Source of the DNA: Bacteroidia bacterium
GTDB lineage: Bacteria > Bacteroidota > Bacteroidia > SpSt-205
Direction: 5' to 3'
Assembly (NCBI GenBank): GCA_025062295.1
Contig: JANXAJ010000019.1
Coordinates: forward strand, 1 to 39,041
Length of the DNA stretch: 39,041 bases
Under the pieces are notes generated by a model that ran no database searches, was not told the DNA's origin, and saw only the letters and a program-made list of their open reading frames with translations. This document shows positions 26,200 to 34,840 of the stretch, in pieces. The translations under genes were made by a program, and so were the position numbers. The number at the start of each line of letters is the position of its first letter. Position 1 is the first letter of the stretch.

Positions 26200-26523
26200 G
26201 GTTGGGAGGGGGTCGAAAAGGGTATTTCCTTCCGAAAGTTCCTTGGAAATGAGACATAGTTAGCTGACAGCATAAGCAGTCTGTGCCAACCTGCTCCTCG
26301 TCTGAGCCTGAATTGTCAATCGCAAAGGGATAGGTAGGGGGTGGAGTGCCTTGCCACTGTATTAGTTTGTACCTGCCGACTCTCTAAGCTCTTTTCGAGA
26401 AGGGGTAAGGGTACTTTACAAAAGTTCAGGTTCGCTTTAGAGAAGCACCCCTCACAGGCCTTTGTTCCTTTAGCGGAAGGAAGACGATGCAACTCCTTCG
26501 TGAGGCACATTCGTATTTCCTTG
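26200..26523 (+). other. Long leader region with nested hairpins, no recognised RNA
   Basis: This 324-base gap precedes an exported-protein gene and has no -7 element near its start codon. Visible structures are ATTTCC/GGAAAT (26224-26229 and 26245-26250), and a nested pair: CCTCAC/GTGAGG (26450-26455, 26500-26505) enclosing TTCCTT/AAGGAA (26465-26470, 26477-26482). The frame of the downstream gene stays open back to 26341, but that part does not look like protein. It could be a structured 5' leader or hold a small RNA. I recognise no known RNA family. Confidence 0.5.
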
Positions 26524-27837
26524 ATGATGCTTACTCACCTGAGCATACTTCTTCTGCTGGGCTTGGGGGCTCTCAGAGCACAAAACTGCCCAAACCCTCC
26601 TACTTTACCTCCGCCGCCCGCCTGTACAAGCTGTACTCCTCTAACAGTTGATCCTCATGGTAATGCTTCTGTCCCTAATAATCAGAGTCGGTGTGTTCCA
26701 AGCCATATCTCTTTATCCGTAAATAACTTGAGTATAGGCAATAATGCTACACTCATTGTTTGTGGTCAGCTTGCCCTAAACGGATGGCTCAATCTCAATA
26801 ATGGGGCAAGTGTATGGGTGGGTTCTTCTGGGACCTTCAGTGGGCATGGAGCTAACATCAATACCCATTCTGCTTTCTACAACTATGGTGTGGTAAATCT
26901 CTCTGGCAGCCTCAACTTAAATGGTGCTCATTCTCAGTTTTACAACATCGGGACGGGAGCTCAGCTCAATGTAGGAGGAGACATTACCGTTAATTCCTCT
27001 GATGGCTTGATTAATTACGGGGGTCAAATCCATGCGACTCACCTTAGGATAAACGGAAGCGGTTCTATATGTGTAGCAAATGGAGCTTGCTTCTCAGGGG
27101 CGAATTTTACTTCAAATGGGAATAGCACCATCACTGTGGTGGGCAGCACGCCTGCCGCTATTCATTTTACGAGCAATAGCACTATTAATGGCGGTAGTGT
27201 GACGAGCTCTTCCAACTTATATGTTTGTCAAGCCCCCGGAGCCACTCAGAGCGGTTCAGGCACATGGGGAACAGCTCAAATTACGACAAATTGTACGGGT
27301 GGGTGTGGTGTCCTTGCCTATGGAATCCTTAGGATAAAGGCACATATCGCTACCTCTTCTCTTTCCCTTCGGTGGGAAGTGGAAGGCTCTTCCTCTTGGG
27401 AGATTAAAACTTGCTCCATTCTGATTGAACAGAAGGGGAGCTGGGTTGAAGTGGGTCGCACAACGGCCTCTACCTACACGATAGAGCTCAAGGATTTACC
27501 GCAGGGAGATGAATGGACCTTTCAGGTGAGGGGCTACGGGGCGGACGGCATGCTCCTTGTCCTTGGTCAGACTCGGGTCTCTCAGAGAAGAGAAGATAAC
27601 TCCTTTATGGTGTATCCGACGATTTTCTCTCACGAACTGAGGTATCGGAGCGAGGGGGAATATAACCTCTTTCTCTTCAATGCCATGGGACAGATGGTGG
27701 GCCGCTATAAAGTCCAGCGTGGGGCTGGTGTGTGGCACTCGGATGAAGACGGCACGTCCCTTGCCTCCTTGCCTGCTGGCATGTATATCTTATGTGGGGA
27801 GGGTGTTGCTCCAGTACGTCTCTGGAAGCAGCCTTGA
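26524..27837 (+). CDS. T9SS type A secreted repetitive beta-strand protein
   Basis: This 437-residue protein (436 from the second of two adjacent ATGs) has a signal peptide (MLTHLSILLLLGLGALRA, then Gln). A Pro/Cys-rich stretch is followed by a ~200-residue Asn/Gly/Ser-rich region (about 55-255) with regular short strands (LNLNNGASVWVGSSG, LNLNGAHSQFYNIGTG), which looks like a beta-helix or stacked-strand solenoid. An FN3-like segment comes next, then a C-terminal type A sorting domain (about 360-437) with VYPTIF and LPAGMYIL. The reading frame extends upstream to 26341, but the signal peptide argues for this start. No -7 element or Shine-Dalgarno site precedes it, unlike other exported genes here. 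Its role is unknown. Confidence 0.85.
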   Translation: MMLTHLSILLLLGLGALRAQNCPNPPTLPPPPACTSCTPLTVDPHGNASVPNNQSRCVPSHISLSVNNLSIGNNATLIVCGQLALNGWLNLNNGASVWVGSSGTFSGHGANINTHSAFYNYGVVNLSGSLNLNGAHSQFYNIGTGAQLNVGGDITVNSSDGLINYGGQIHATHLRINGSGSICVANGACFSGANFTSNGNSTITVVGSTPAAIHFTSNSTINGGSVTSSSNLYVCQAPGATQSGSGTWGTAQITTNCTGGCGVLAYGILRIKAHIATSSLSLRWEVEGSSSWEIKTCSILIEQKGSWVEVGRTTASTYTIELKDLPQGDEWTFQVRGYGADGMLLVLGQTRVSQRREDNSFMVYPTIFSHELRYRSEGEYNLFLFNAMGQMVGRYKVQRGAGVWHSDEDGTSLASLPAGMYILCGEGVAPVRLWKQP

Positions 27838-27848
27838 GGGCGGAAAAA

Positions 27849-27868
27849 GGGGAGTAGGAGCTATCCCC
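27849..27868 (+). terminator. Short hairpin after the 437-residue T9SS protein gene
   Basis: GGGGA pairs with TCCCC and TAG with CTA, with one bulged G and a three-base loop, 11 bases past the stop. An A-run precedes it, but no T-tract follows. It is a possible terminator for this gene ahead of ftsK. Confidence 0.4.
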
Positions 27869-28037
27869 TCAAGCCCCCAAACCCGAGGAAGGGGCGCTTT
27901 CTCTCCCCTGCTTTCTTCTCGGCTGCTTACTCCTTACAGATTTCAGCGAGCTTCTAATTCCACAGGTGCATTTATCAACATACTACTTAGTGGAAAAATG
28001 AAAAAAATACAGAGTCTGGAAGAGGATAATCGTTATC

Positions 28038-28045
28038 TATCTTCG
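28038..28045 (+). promoter_or_regulatory. Probable -7 element of ftsK
   Basis: TATCTTCG differs from TAnnTTTG at one position and ends four bases before the GTG at 28050, the same spacing as at several other genes here. No -33 TTG was seen. Confidence 0.4.
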
Positions 28046-28049
28046 CTTA

Positions 28050-30329
28050 GTGTCAGCGCTGGAGCTTGCATCTCGTAGGCATTTGATTCTCAGCATAGGG
28101 GTAGGCATAGTCGGGGTATATCTTCTGACAGCTGTATTGGCTTACTTTGCCAGCTACACTACTGATCTGCCAGCGCTGGAGGGGGCTCCCTCTGCAGTCC
28201 CTCTCAATAATCCAACTGGCTGGATAGGGGCGAAAATAGCTCATCGGCTTATTTATCGGGGCTTTGGCTGGGCTGGGGTGCTTTTTCCAATTGGACTTCT
28301 ATATGCTGCCCTAAGCTGGGTTCGTCGTCGTCCGATTCGGCTTCGGATTTTAGGATGGGGATTGGCTTGGCTTTATCTTTTCTCTACCTTCGGTGGTTGG
28401 CTAGTCCGAATTGGATGGGTGGAAGACCTTATCTGGTGCGGCAGTGTGGGTGCTGGGCTTACCGCCTGGATGAGTCTATATATCGGAGATGTGGGATTAC
28501 TGATTATATGGCTTCTTATTACGAGTATTGCTCTGCTCAGGCTCACTGCTCTGCAGGGGTTTCTGAGGCTTAGAAAGGTCCCCGAAATCCCTGTATCTTC
28601 TGAAGGTATCCCTTCTTCCGATGCTCCTAATCCGACCTCTCTTTGGTATGAAGTAGTGCATCAGTCCTCTTCACCCCCTTCTGATGAGAAAGTTTCTCCA
28701 GCTTCTCCTTCCCTCATAATAGAGGTTGAAGAGAAAAAAAGGGCTCCTTCTGAGTTGCTTTCTCTCGCTATCGTGCAAGGGGAGATAAAACCAGAGCCTA
28801 ATCCTTTTTCACCTCAGGAGCAAAGACACGAGGCTACTACCTCACAGCCGAACTCTGGGGTCTGCAGTCTAAACCTACCCCCTCTTAGCCTTTTAGCCCA
28901 AGGGGAGCGATTCTCTGCTCCGCCTATTTCGCCGGGCGAACTGGAAGCTCATAAAGATCAAATCGTGCGTACCCTTCAGCAGTATGGAATCCAGTTGAGT
29001 CGGATTACGGCAACAGTTGGTCCCACAGTTACCTTATTTGAGGTGGTGCCTGCCCCGGGTGTCCGAATCAGCCGCATTAAGAGTTTAGAGGATGATATTG
29101 CGCTCAATTTAGCGGCGCTTGGGATTCGCATCATCGCTCCTATCCCCGGGAAAGGAACTATCGGGATAGAGGTACCAAATGCGCGTCCTCGGACCGTCCC
29201 TCTTATTGAGCTCTTAGAATCGCCAGAGTATCAGCAGACCACCGCCCAACTGCCCTTAGCTCTTGGGAAAACTATCACCGGCGAAGCTTTTATTCGGGAC
29301 TTGACCCTTATGCCTCACCTCCTGATTGCGGGAGCAACGGGTCAGGGCAAATCCGTCGCTCTGAACTGCATGATTCTTTCCCTCTTGTATAAATGCACGC
29401 CCGAGCAAGTTCGCTTCATCCTGATTGACCCTAAAAAAGTGGAGATGAGCCTGTATCAGGGCCTAGAAGAGCACTATTTAGCTGAAATCCCAGGACTCTC
29501 TGAGCGCATTATCACGGATGTCAAGCAAGCCCTTCCTGCCCTTCAGAGCCTTGTCCAAGAGATGGAAATGCGATATGAGCTGCTGAAAGAGCTGCGCGTT
29601 CGCACGATTCTTGAGTACAATCGCCGCTGTAAGGAGAGCGAGGAACATCGTCCTCTTCCGTATCTCGTGCTGATTATAGATGAGCTGGCTGATCTAATGA
29701 TGACTGCTGGGAAGGAGGTAGAGACGCCGATTTGTCGGCTAGCTCAGCTTGCAAGAGCGGTAGGAATTCATTTGATTGTAGCCACCCAGCGTCCCTCTGT
29801 CAATGTCATTACGGGACTTATCAAGGCGAACTTCCCTGTTCGGATTTCTTTCCGAGTGGTGTCTCGAGTGGATTCTCGGGTGATTTTAGATGATGATGGG
29901 GCAGAGAGGCTTGTTGGACGAGGAGATATGCTCTTTGCGATGGGGACAGAGATGACTCGGCTTCAGAGCGGATTTGTCAGCGCGACAGAGATAGAGTCGG
30001 TCGTAGCGCACATCCAGCGACAGCCGATTCCTTCTCCATATGTCCTGCCTGAGCCTCCTCTTCAAGAGGAGAAGGAGAGTAGTGGGGAAGAGTTGTCAGA
30101 CCGAGATCCACTTTTTTATGAGGCGGCGCTGCTCGTGGTTCGCAGTCAATACGGCTCTACTTCCCTTCTCCAACGCAAGCTGGGGGTGGGATTCAATCGG
30201 GCAGGGCGGCTTATGGACCAACTTGAACGGGCAGGTATCGTCGGACCTGCCCGCGGTAGCAAGCCCAGAGAAGTCCTTATACAGGATGAGGCACAACTTC
30301 ACGCTTTCATAGAGAAATCACACTCTTGA
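28050..30329 (+). CDS. ftsK: DNA translocase FtsK
   Basis: This 759-residue ATPase pumps chromosomal DNA at the division septum and activates dimer resolution. The N-terminal membrane domain has about four helices (about 12-35, 70-90, 95-115, 125-165). A Pro/Ser/Glu-rich linker (about 185-290) follows, then the motor domain. The motor has Walker A GATGQGKS (about 428-435), Walker B LVLIIDELADL (about 537-547) and the ATQRPSVNVITG block. The C-terminal gamma domain (about 690-750; SLLQRKLGVGFNRAGRLMDQLE) reads the polar KOPS DNA sequence. The GTG start is the only reasonable one before the first helix. The next gene starts 22 bases on, with its own -7 element in the gap. Confidence 0.95.
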   Translation: MSALELASRRHLILSIGVGIVGVYLLTAVLAYFASYTTDLPALEGAPSAVPLNNPTGWIGAKIAHRLIYRGFGWAGVLFPIGLLYAALSWVRRRPIRLRILGWGLAWLYLFSTFGGWLVRIGWVEDLIWCGSVGAGLTAWMSLYIGDVGLLIIWLLITSIALLRLTALQGFLRLRKVPEIPVSSEGIPSSDAPNPTSLWYEVVHQSSSPPSDEKVSPASPSLIIEVEEKKRAPSELLSLAIVQGEIKPEPNPFSPQEQRHEATTSQPNSGVCSLNLPPLSLLAQGERFSAPPISPGELEAHKDQIVRTLQQYGIQLSRITATVGPTVTLFEVVPAPGVRISRIKSLEDDIALNLAALGIRIIAPIPGKGTIGIEVPNARPRTVPLIELLESPEYQQTTAQLPLALGKTITGEAFIRDLTLMPHLLIAGATGQGKSVALNCMILSLLYKCTPEQVRFILIDPKKVEMSLYQGLEEHYLAEIPGLSERIITDVKQALPALQSLVQEMEMRYELLKELRVRTILEYNRRCKESEEHRPLPYLVLIIDELADLMMTAGKEVETPICRLAQLARAVGIHLIVATQRPSVNVITGLIKANFPVRISFRVVSRVDSRVILDDDGAERLVGRGDMLFAMGTEMTRLQSGFVSATEIESVVAHIQRQPIPSPYVLPEPPLQEEKESSGEELSDRDPLFYEAALLVVRSQYGSTSLLQRKLGVGFNRAGRLMDQLERAGIVGPARGSKPREVLIQDEAQLHAFIEKSHS

Positions 30330-30339
30330 AGATTGTGAA

Positions 30340-30347
30340 TACATTTG
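30340..30347 (+). promoter_or_regulatory. -7 element of the first M43 protease gene
   Basis: TACATTTG matches TAnnTTTG exactly in the 22-base gap after ftsK and ends four bases before the ATG at 30352. It therefore implies a leaderless mRNA separate from ftsK. No -33 TTG at proper spacing. Confidence 0.55.
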
Positions 30348-30351
30348 ATAC

Positions 30352-32490
30352 ATGCTGGCTACTTTTCTAAGCTGGATTAGCTGGCTTCAAATTGAATGGT
30401 GTGGTACCAAAGCAAGTAAAGCTCAGGTAGGTTCTCTCCGAGAAGCCCTTCTGAGCGCTTCCCAGCAGTGGGTGCAAGCTAAGAGCCAGATAGAAGGGGA
30501 GTGCACCCCCTCTCGTTATATTATACCGGTCGTCTTTCATGTTATTTATTCGGGGACTTCGGATTATGTACCTTATGAGCGCATATGGCAAGAAGTGCTA
30601 CAAGTGTATGAAGATTTTCGAAAAATGCCAGAAACCTCAAGTTATACTGCTGGGGGTGCTGACATGGAGGTAGAATTTTCCCTCGCCACTAAAGACCCGA
30701 ATGGTAATCCTACTACAGGTGTAGTGTATTGGCTCTACAATCAGCCGCCCCTGAACTGGTCTTCTCCTAACTTCTGTGCGGATACCCAAGAGCTCCCAAT
30801 GAAGCAAGCCACGGGCTGGGATCCCCAACGCTATCTGAATATATGGGTTGTTCCTACTATCTGCTTTACAGGCGAAAATGGAGAGTGCTCTATTTGTGGC
30901 GTGATTGGTGGGTTTGCCGCTTACCCCCTATATGAAGCGCCAGAAGTCTACGGGGTAGTGATTGGAGCTCGGTCTTTTCAAAGACCATGGACTGATCGGG
31001 TTCTGACCCATGAACTGGGACATTGCCTTGATTTGATCCACCCCTTTGAGGAGGGATGTGGCACGACCGACTGCCTAAACTCTGGCGATGCCGTCTGTGA
31101 TACACCACCGACTCTCTTTGCCAACTTTGAGGTTTTGCGCGCAAATACCTGCAACAATGATAGTCCCGACCAGCCAGACAACCCTAGAAATCATATGGAC
31201 TATGTAATAGGGAGAGAGGCAAACCACTTTACTTATGGACAGAGGGAACGAAGCTGGGCGGCAATTGAGTCGCCTATTTCTCTTTTGAATCCTCTCATTC
31301 AACCGACGATCCCAGCGCAAACTGGAACGGGACCATATGGGTATGTAAAAGCTTATTTTACTGCTTCACAGCGGGTTGGATGCGTAGGAGAGCCCATTCA
31401 ATTTTTCAGCTATAGCTTGGGGATGCCTCACATTCATGAGTGGGACTTTGGTGGGGGGGTCGCCGAAGATGCGAGTAGCGCTTGCCCAAGAGTCTCTTTT
31501 TCAGAGCCAGGTAGCTATTCTATTCGCCTGATTGTAGAGAATCTCAGCGGTCGTAGAGATACCTTAGTCAAATCAGATTACATCCTCATAGAGGATGCTA
31601 AGCGGACCTTGCCTTATGTAGAAGGGTTTGAAGAGCCGACTTTCCCTCCTTCTGGAAGTTACATAGAAAACCCGGATGGAAGGCGCACATGGGACAAAAT
31701 CAGCAGCGCCTCTCCTCCACGCGGTGCCTACGGACGCTCCCAAAGTAGCATGCGGATGCCCTTCTACATCAACTCTGTGTATCATGAAAAAGATTCATGG
31801 ATTTCCCCTGTACTGGATCTTAGTACTTACAGGAGGGAAGAAAATTCAGTTATCCTCCGCTTCTCATGGGCATATGCTTGTTTAGATTATGAAAAATCTG
31901 ATACGAGCGATCCTTCCTATCGATTAGACTACACGGATACCCTTAAGATTTACATCAGCTCGGACTGCGGTCGTTCATGGCGTCTATTATGGGCTAAAGG
32001 AGGACGCGATCTTTCAACGCATCCTGCTGGCTGCATTCAGGCACGCGGTACCTATCTTGGCTATCTCTATACCCCTTCTGCTTCTGAGTGGCGTACAGAT
32101 AGCCTTCTTTTAGATGAGTTTATAGGAGAGCGAATTCGCATAAAATTGGAGTCCATCTCTGGCTGGGGAAATAACTTATATGTAGATGAGATTCAGGTGG
32201 ATACTGTAGCGCCACGCCCAAGCCATCTGCACAGCTTCTTCTCTATGCCTGCGCAGGTGTATTTTCATGGAGGTATAATGTATCTCCAAGCTGCTGAATC
32301 CCTCTCTGCGATAGAGGTTACCTTTTACGATGTCTCGGGAAAGTGTTTATATCGTCATACTTTCTCCTCCCTTTCCTCAGGCCTGCATGCTTTTCCCCTT
32401 CCGTTAGACAAGTTAGCAGCGGGAGTATATCAAGTGTATGTGCGGCATGAAAGAGGGTGCCAATCACTGAAATACGCTCACTTGCCCTGA
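30352..32490 (+). CDS. M43-type metalloprotease with PKD domain, T9SS substrate
   Basis: This 712-residue predicted zinc endopeptidase belongs to the pappalysin/cytophagalysin (M43) family. The zinc motif HELGHCLDLIH (220-230) is complete, and the Met-turn region NHMDYVIG follows at about 278-285. After the catalytic domain come a PKD domain (about 330-410; WDFGGG), a jelly-roll domain of the MAM or choice-of-anchor type (about 425-625) and a type A sorting domain (about 640-712; LAAGVYQVYV). The N-terminal signal is short and weak (MLATFLSWISWLQ); cleavage before that Gln or at SKAQ is possible. The glycine usual inside the M43 zinc motif is Asp here. A second M43 protease follows after 103 bases. 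Substrates are unknown. Confidence 0.9.
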   Translation: MLATFLSWISWLQIEWCGTKASKAQVGSLREALLSASQQWVQAKSQIEGECTPSRYIIPVVFHVIYSGTSDYVPYERIWQEVLQVYEDFRKMPETSSYTAGGADMEVEFSLATKDPNGNPTTGVVYWLYNQPPLNWSSPNFCADTQELPMKQATGWDPQRYLNIWVVPTICFTGENGECSICGVIGGFAAYPLYEAPEVYGVVIGARSFQRPWTDRVLTHELGHCLDLIHPFEEGCGTTDCLNSGDAVCDTPPTLFANFEVLRANTCNNDSPDQPDNPRNHMDYVIGREANHFTYGQRERSWAAIESPISLLNPLIQPTIPAQTGTGPYGYVKAYFTASQRVGCVGEPIQFFSYSLGMPHIHEWDFGGGVAEDASSACPRVSFSEPGSYSIRLIVENLSGRRDTLVKSDYILIEDAKRTLPYVEGFEEPTFPPSGSYIENPDGRRTWDKISSASPPRGAYGRSQSSMRMPFYINSVYHEKDSWISPVLDLSTYRREENSVILRFSWAYACLDYEKSDTSDPSYRLDYTDTLKIYISSDCGRSWRLLWAKGGRDLSTHPAGCIQARGTYLGYLYTPSASEWRTDSLLLDEFIGERIRIKLESISGWGNNLYVDEIQVDTVAPRPSHLHSFFSMPAQVYFHGGIMYLQAAESLSAIEVTFYDVSGKCLYRHTFSSLSSGLHAFPLPLDKLAAGVYQVYVRHERGCQSLKYAHLP

Positions 32491-32580
32491 AACTAGACAT
32501 AGCGGTTATTAGAACAGGAACCCCGATAGAGCCTTTCTTTTCATCTCCTTCTTGAGCTTCTGAGTTTGAGGGAAGTAATG

Positions 32581-32588
32581 TAGCTTTA
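32581..32588 (+). promoter_or_regulatory. Probable -7 element of the CUB-containing protease gene
   Basis: TAGCTTTA differs from TAnnTTTG at one position and ends five bases before the ATG at 32594. TTG triplets upstream are 12 or 26 bases away, outside the usual 17-23 range. Confidence 0.4.
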
Positions 32589-32593
32589 TCCTG

Positions 32594-34840
32594 ATGAGAG
32601 GCCTTTTCTTTCTTGCAGGGCTGTGGCTGTATGCCCAACACCGCTGCGGCACAATGGAGCGACTAAGCTATTTGATGCAGCAGGATCCTACGATTGTTGA
32701 GCGTCTGCATAGGGTGGAGGAAGAGACTCGGGCTTACATAGAGCAGATAGAGCGGCAGCCATCCCTCCGTACTCAAAATGTGATTGTTATACCGGTCGTA
32801 GTTCATGTCGTCTATCGGACTGCTGCGGAGAATATTAGCGATGCTCAGATTCTATCGCAAATAGAGGTATTGAATGAAGACTTCCGACGACAAAATGCGG
32901 ACCGAGTCAATACACCGTCTCTTTTTGCAAATGTGGCTGCTGATGCAGAAATTCAATTTTGTCTTGCCACTCGGGATCCCCAGGGTAACCCCACCACTGG
33001 TATTACTCGCACTCAGACGAATAAAACCGCTTTTAGCATTTACTCTGATGATGTGAAATTTTCCAATCTGGGGGGGCGAGATGCATGGCCTACGGATCAA
33101 TACTTGAATATCTGGGTGTGTCGCCTCAGTGGGGGTATTTTAGGGTATGCTCAACTGCCGGGGGGAGGACCTTCTGAGACGGATGGGGTTGTAGTGGATT
33201 TTCGCTATTTCGGGCGCGGAGGCAGCGCTCAGGCTCCTTACAACAAAGGACGAACGGCTACACATGAAGTAGGCCACTGGCTCAACTTGCGCCATATCTG
33301 GGGTGATGCCCAGTGCGGAGATGATTATGTGAATGATACTCCTCCGCAAGCAGAGGCCCACTATGGCTGTCCTTCATTTCCTAGTCCTTCTTGTGGAAAC
33401 ACGAGTGATATGTTTATGAACTATATGGATTATACGGATGATGCCTGTATGAATCTTTTCACTCATGGGCAGAGGAATCGGATGCGTGCTCTTTTCAGCT
33501 TGACTGGCTACCGGCGGGGGTTACTTACTTCATTAGGGTGTGCTGCGCCTGGCAGTTGCACGGGTAGTGTAACCCTCACTGCTTTTTCAGGTGCCTTATC
33601 TGACGGGAGCGGTGATTATCCAAACAATGCAGATTGTCGCTGGCTGATTGAGCCGCCTGGGGCTATCTCTATTACTCTGAGGTTTAGGAGTCTGGATCTT
33701 CTTGTGGGGGACTCAGTGATTGTATATGATGGGGCTACTACGAGTGCTCCGCGATTAGGTGCTTTTTCGGGTAACTATATTCCCCCGCCGCTGACCTCCT
33801 CACAGGGGCGTCTTCTTGTTCGGCTCAAAACGAATGCGAGTGGGAGATCCAGTGGATTCGAAGCCACTTACACAACTCAACTGCCTACCCTCTGTGGGGG
33901 CACTCAGTTGCTGACTCAGCCTACGGGGAATCTCACAGATGGCAGCGGTGCCGACCCTTACCATAACAATGCCGACTGTAAATGGATCATCCAATCCCGT
34001 CAGGGGGCAGGCATTCGCATTCAGTTTAGCCGATTCCGAACAGAGCAGAACTACGACTTCCTCAGCATTTATGATGGGGCTCAGGTTAATTCACGATATA
34101 TGGTGCGGCGCTTTTCCGGGACCTCTCTCCCCCCTATCGTTACCACGGCTCTGCCAGAGGCGACAATTTATTTCACTACAGATGAAAGCATTACAGATGA
34201 TGGGTGGGCGCTGAACTATGAGGTGGTGGATACTCTTTATTGTAGAGGTCAGAAGGTGCTCACGAGCTCCAGCGGCATCTTATCGGATGGAAGCGCACAA
34301 AGCGATTATACCAATCGTACGAACTGCAGCTGGCTTATAGCGCCTCCTGGTGCAACATGGGTGCGCTTGACCTTTCAGAGCTTCAGTACGGAGGCAAACT
34401 ACGATTTTGTGCGCATATATGATGGTTCTACACCGAATGCGCCTCTGCTTGGTTCTTTCAGTGGGGCAACGCTTCCCCCTTCTCTTACAGCTCAGAGTGG
34501 GAAGATGCTAATAGTTTTTACCTCCGACAGTTCTATAACCCGAGCGGGGTGGGAAGCCTCTTACGCCAGTGATGGTCAGCCAGCTGCTACCCCCTATGAG
34601 GAGCCTTTGAATGGGGTGCGATTCTATCCGATCCCTGCCCGAGAGAGACTCTGGATATATCTGCCGGGCTTTGAAGCTGGTGTGCTTTCAGTCTATGATG
34701 TACAAGGTCGGTTATTACTCCACGAGGAGTGGCCTCCAGGCGAGTCGGCTATTTCCTTAGAGGGCTGGCCTGTAGGACTCTACTTGGCTCGTTTGCAACG
34801 AGGAGGGAGCTTTGTAAGTTTCCGCTTCCTCCACGAGTAA
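32594..34840 (+). CDS. M43-type metalloprotease with three CUB domains, T9SS substrate
   Basis: This 748-residue predicted secreted zinc endopeptidase has a very short signal peptide (MRGLFFLAGLWLYA, then Gln). Its M43 catalytic domain has HEVGHWLNLRHIWGD (zinc ligands His224, His228, His234), CGDDYVNDTP and the Met-turn MNYMDY. Three tandem CUB domains (about 315-425, 430-545, 550-655) follow, each with a conserved W-x-I/L core, a YDG motif and SG-x-x-x-PP. A type A sorting domain (about 670-748; FYPIPARERLWI, WPVGLYLARL) ends it. The CUB domains probably give substrate or surface binding. The last 84 bases overlap the end of the convergent mutY. It is the second of two M43 genes in a row. 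Confidence 0.92.
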   Translation: MRGLFFLAGLWLYAQHRCGTMERLSYLMQQDPTIVERLHRVEEETRAYIEQIERQPSLRTQNVIVIPVVVHVVYRTAAENISDAQILSQIEVLNEDFRRQNADRVNTPSLFANVAADAEIQFCLATRDPQGNPTTGITRTQTNKTAFSIYSDDVKFSNLGGRDAWPTDQYLNIWVCRLSGGILGYAQLPGGGPSETDGVVVDFRYFGRGGSAQAPYNKGRTATHEVGHWLNLRHIWGDAQCGDDYVNDTPPQAEAHYGCPSFPSPSCGNTSDMFMNYMDYTDDACMNLFTHGQRNRMRALFSLTGYRRGLLTSLGCAAPGSCTGSVTLTAFSGALSDGSGDYPNNADCRWLIEPPGAISITLRFRSLDLLVGDSVIVYDGATTSAPRLGAFSGNYIPPPLTSSQGRLLVRLKTNASGRSSGFEATYTTQLPTLCGGTQLLTQPTGNLTDGSGADPYHNNADCKWIIQSRQGAGIRIQFSRFRTEQNYDFLSIYDGAQVNSRYMVRRFSGTSLPPIVTTALPEATIYFTTDESITDDGWALNYEVVDTLYCRGQKVLTSSSGILSDGSAQSDYTNRTNCSWLIAPPGATWVRLTFQSFSTEANYDFVRIYDGSTPNAPLLGSFSGATLPPSLTAQSGKMLIVFTSDSSITRAGWEASYASDGQPAATPYEEPLNGVRFYPIPARERLWIYLPGFEAGVLSVYDVQGRLLLHEEWPPGESAISLEGWPVGLYLARLQRGGSFVSFRFLHE

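Noticed and set aside
26475-26483. GGAAGGAAG resembling the SRP RNA tip
   Set aside because: The flanking bases do not pair to close a GGAA tetraloop and the asymmetric internal loop is missing.
26341-26523. Longer N-terminus for the 437-residue T9SS protein
   Set aside because: The extension has no domain-like character and would put the signal peptide at residue 62; the open frame is probably chance.
24282-26523. tmRNA gene near smpB
   Set aside because: No tag-coding segment ending in ALAA and no tRNA-like ends could be found in the neighbourhood.
27998-28078. Short peptide frame (26 residues) overlapping the ftsK start
   Set aside because: No ribosome site, no conserved feature, and it runs into ftsK in another frame; it could at most be a leader peptide.
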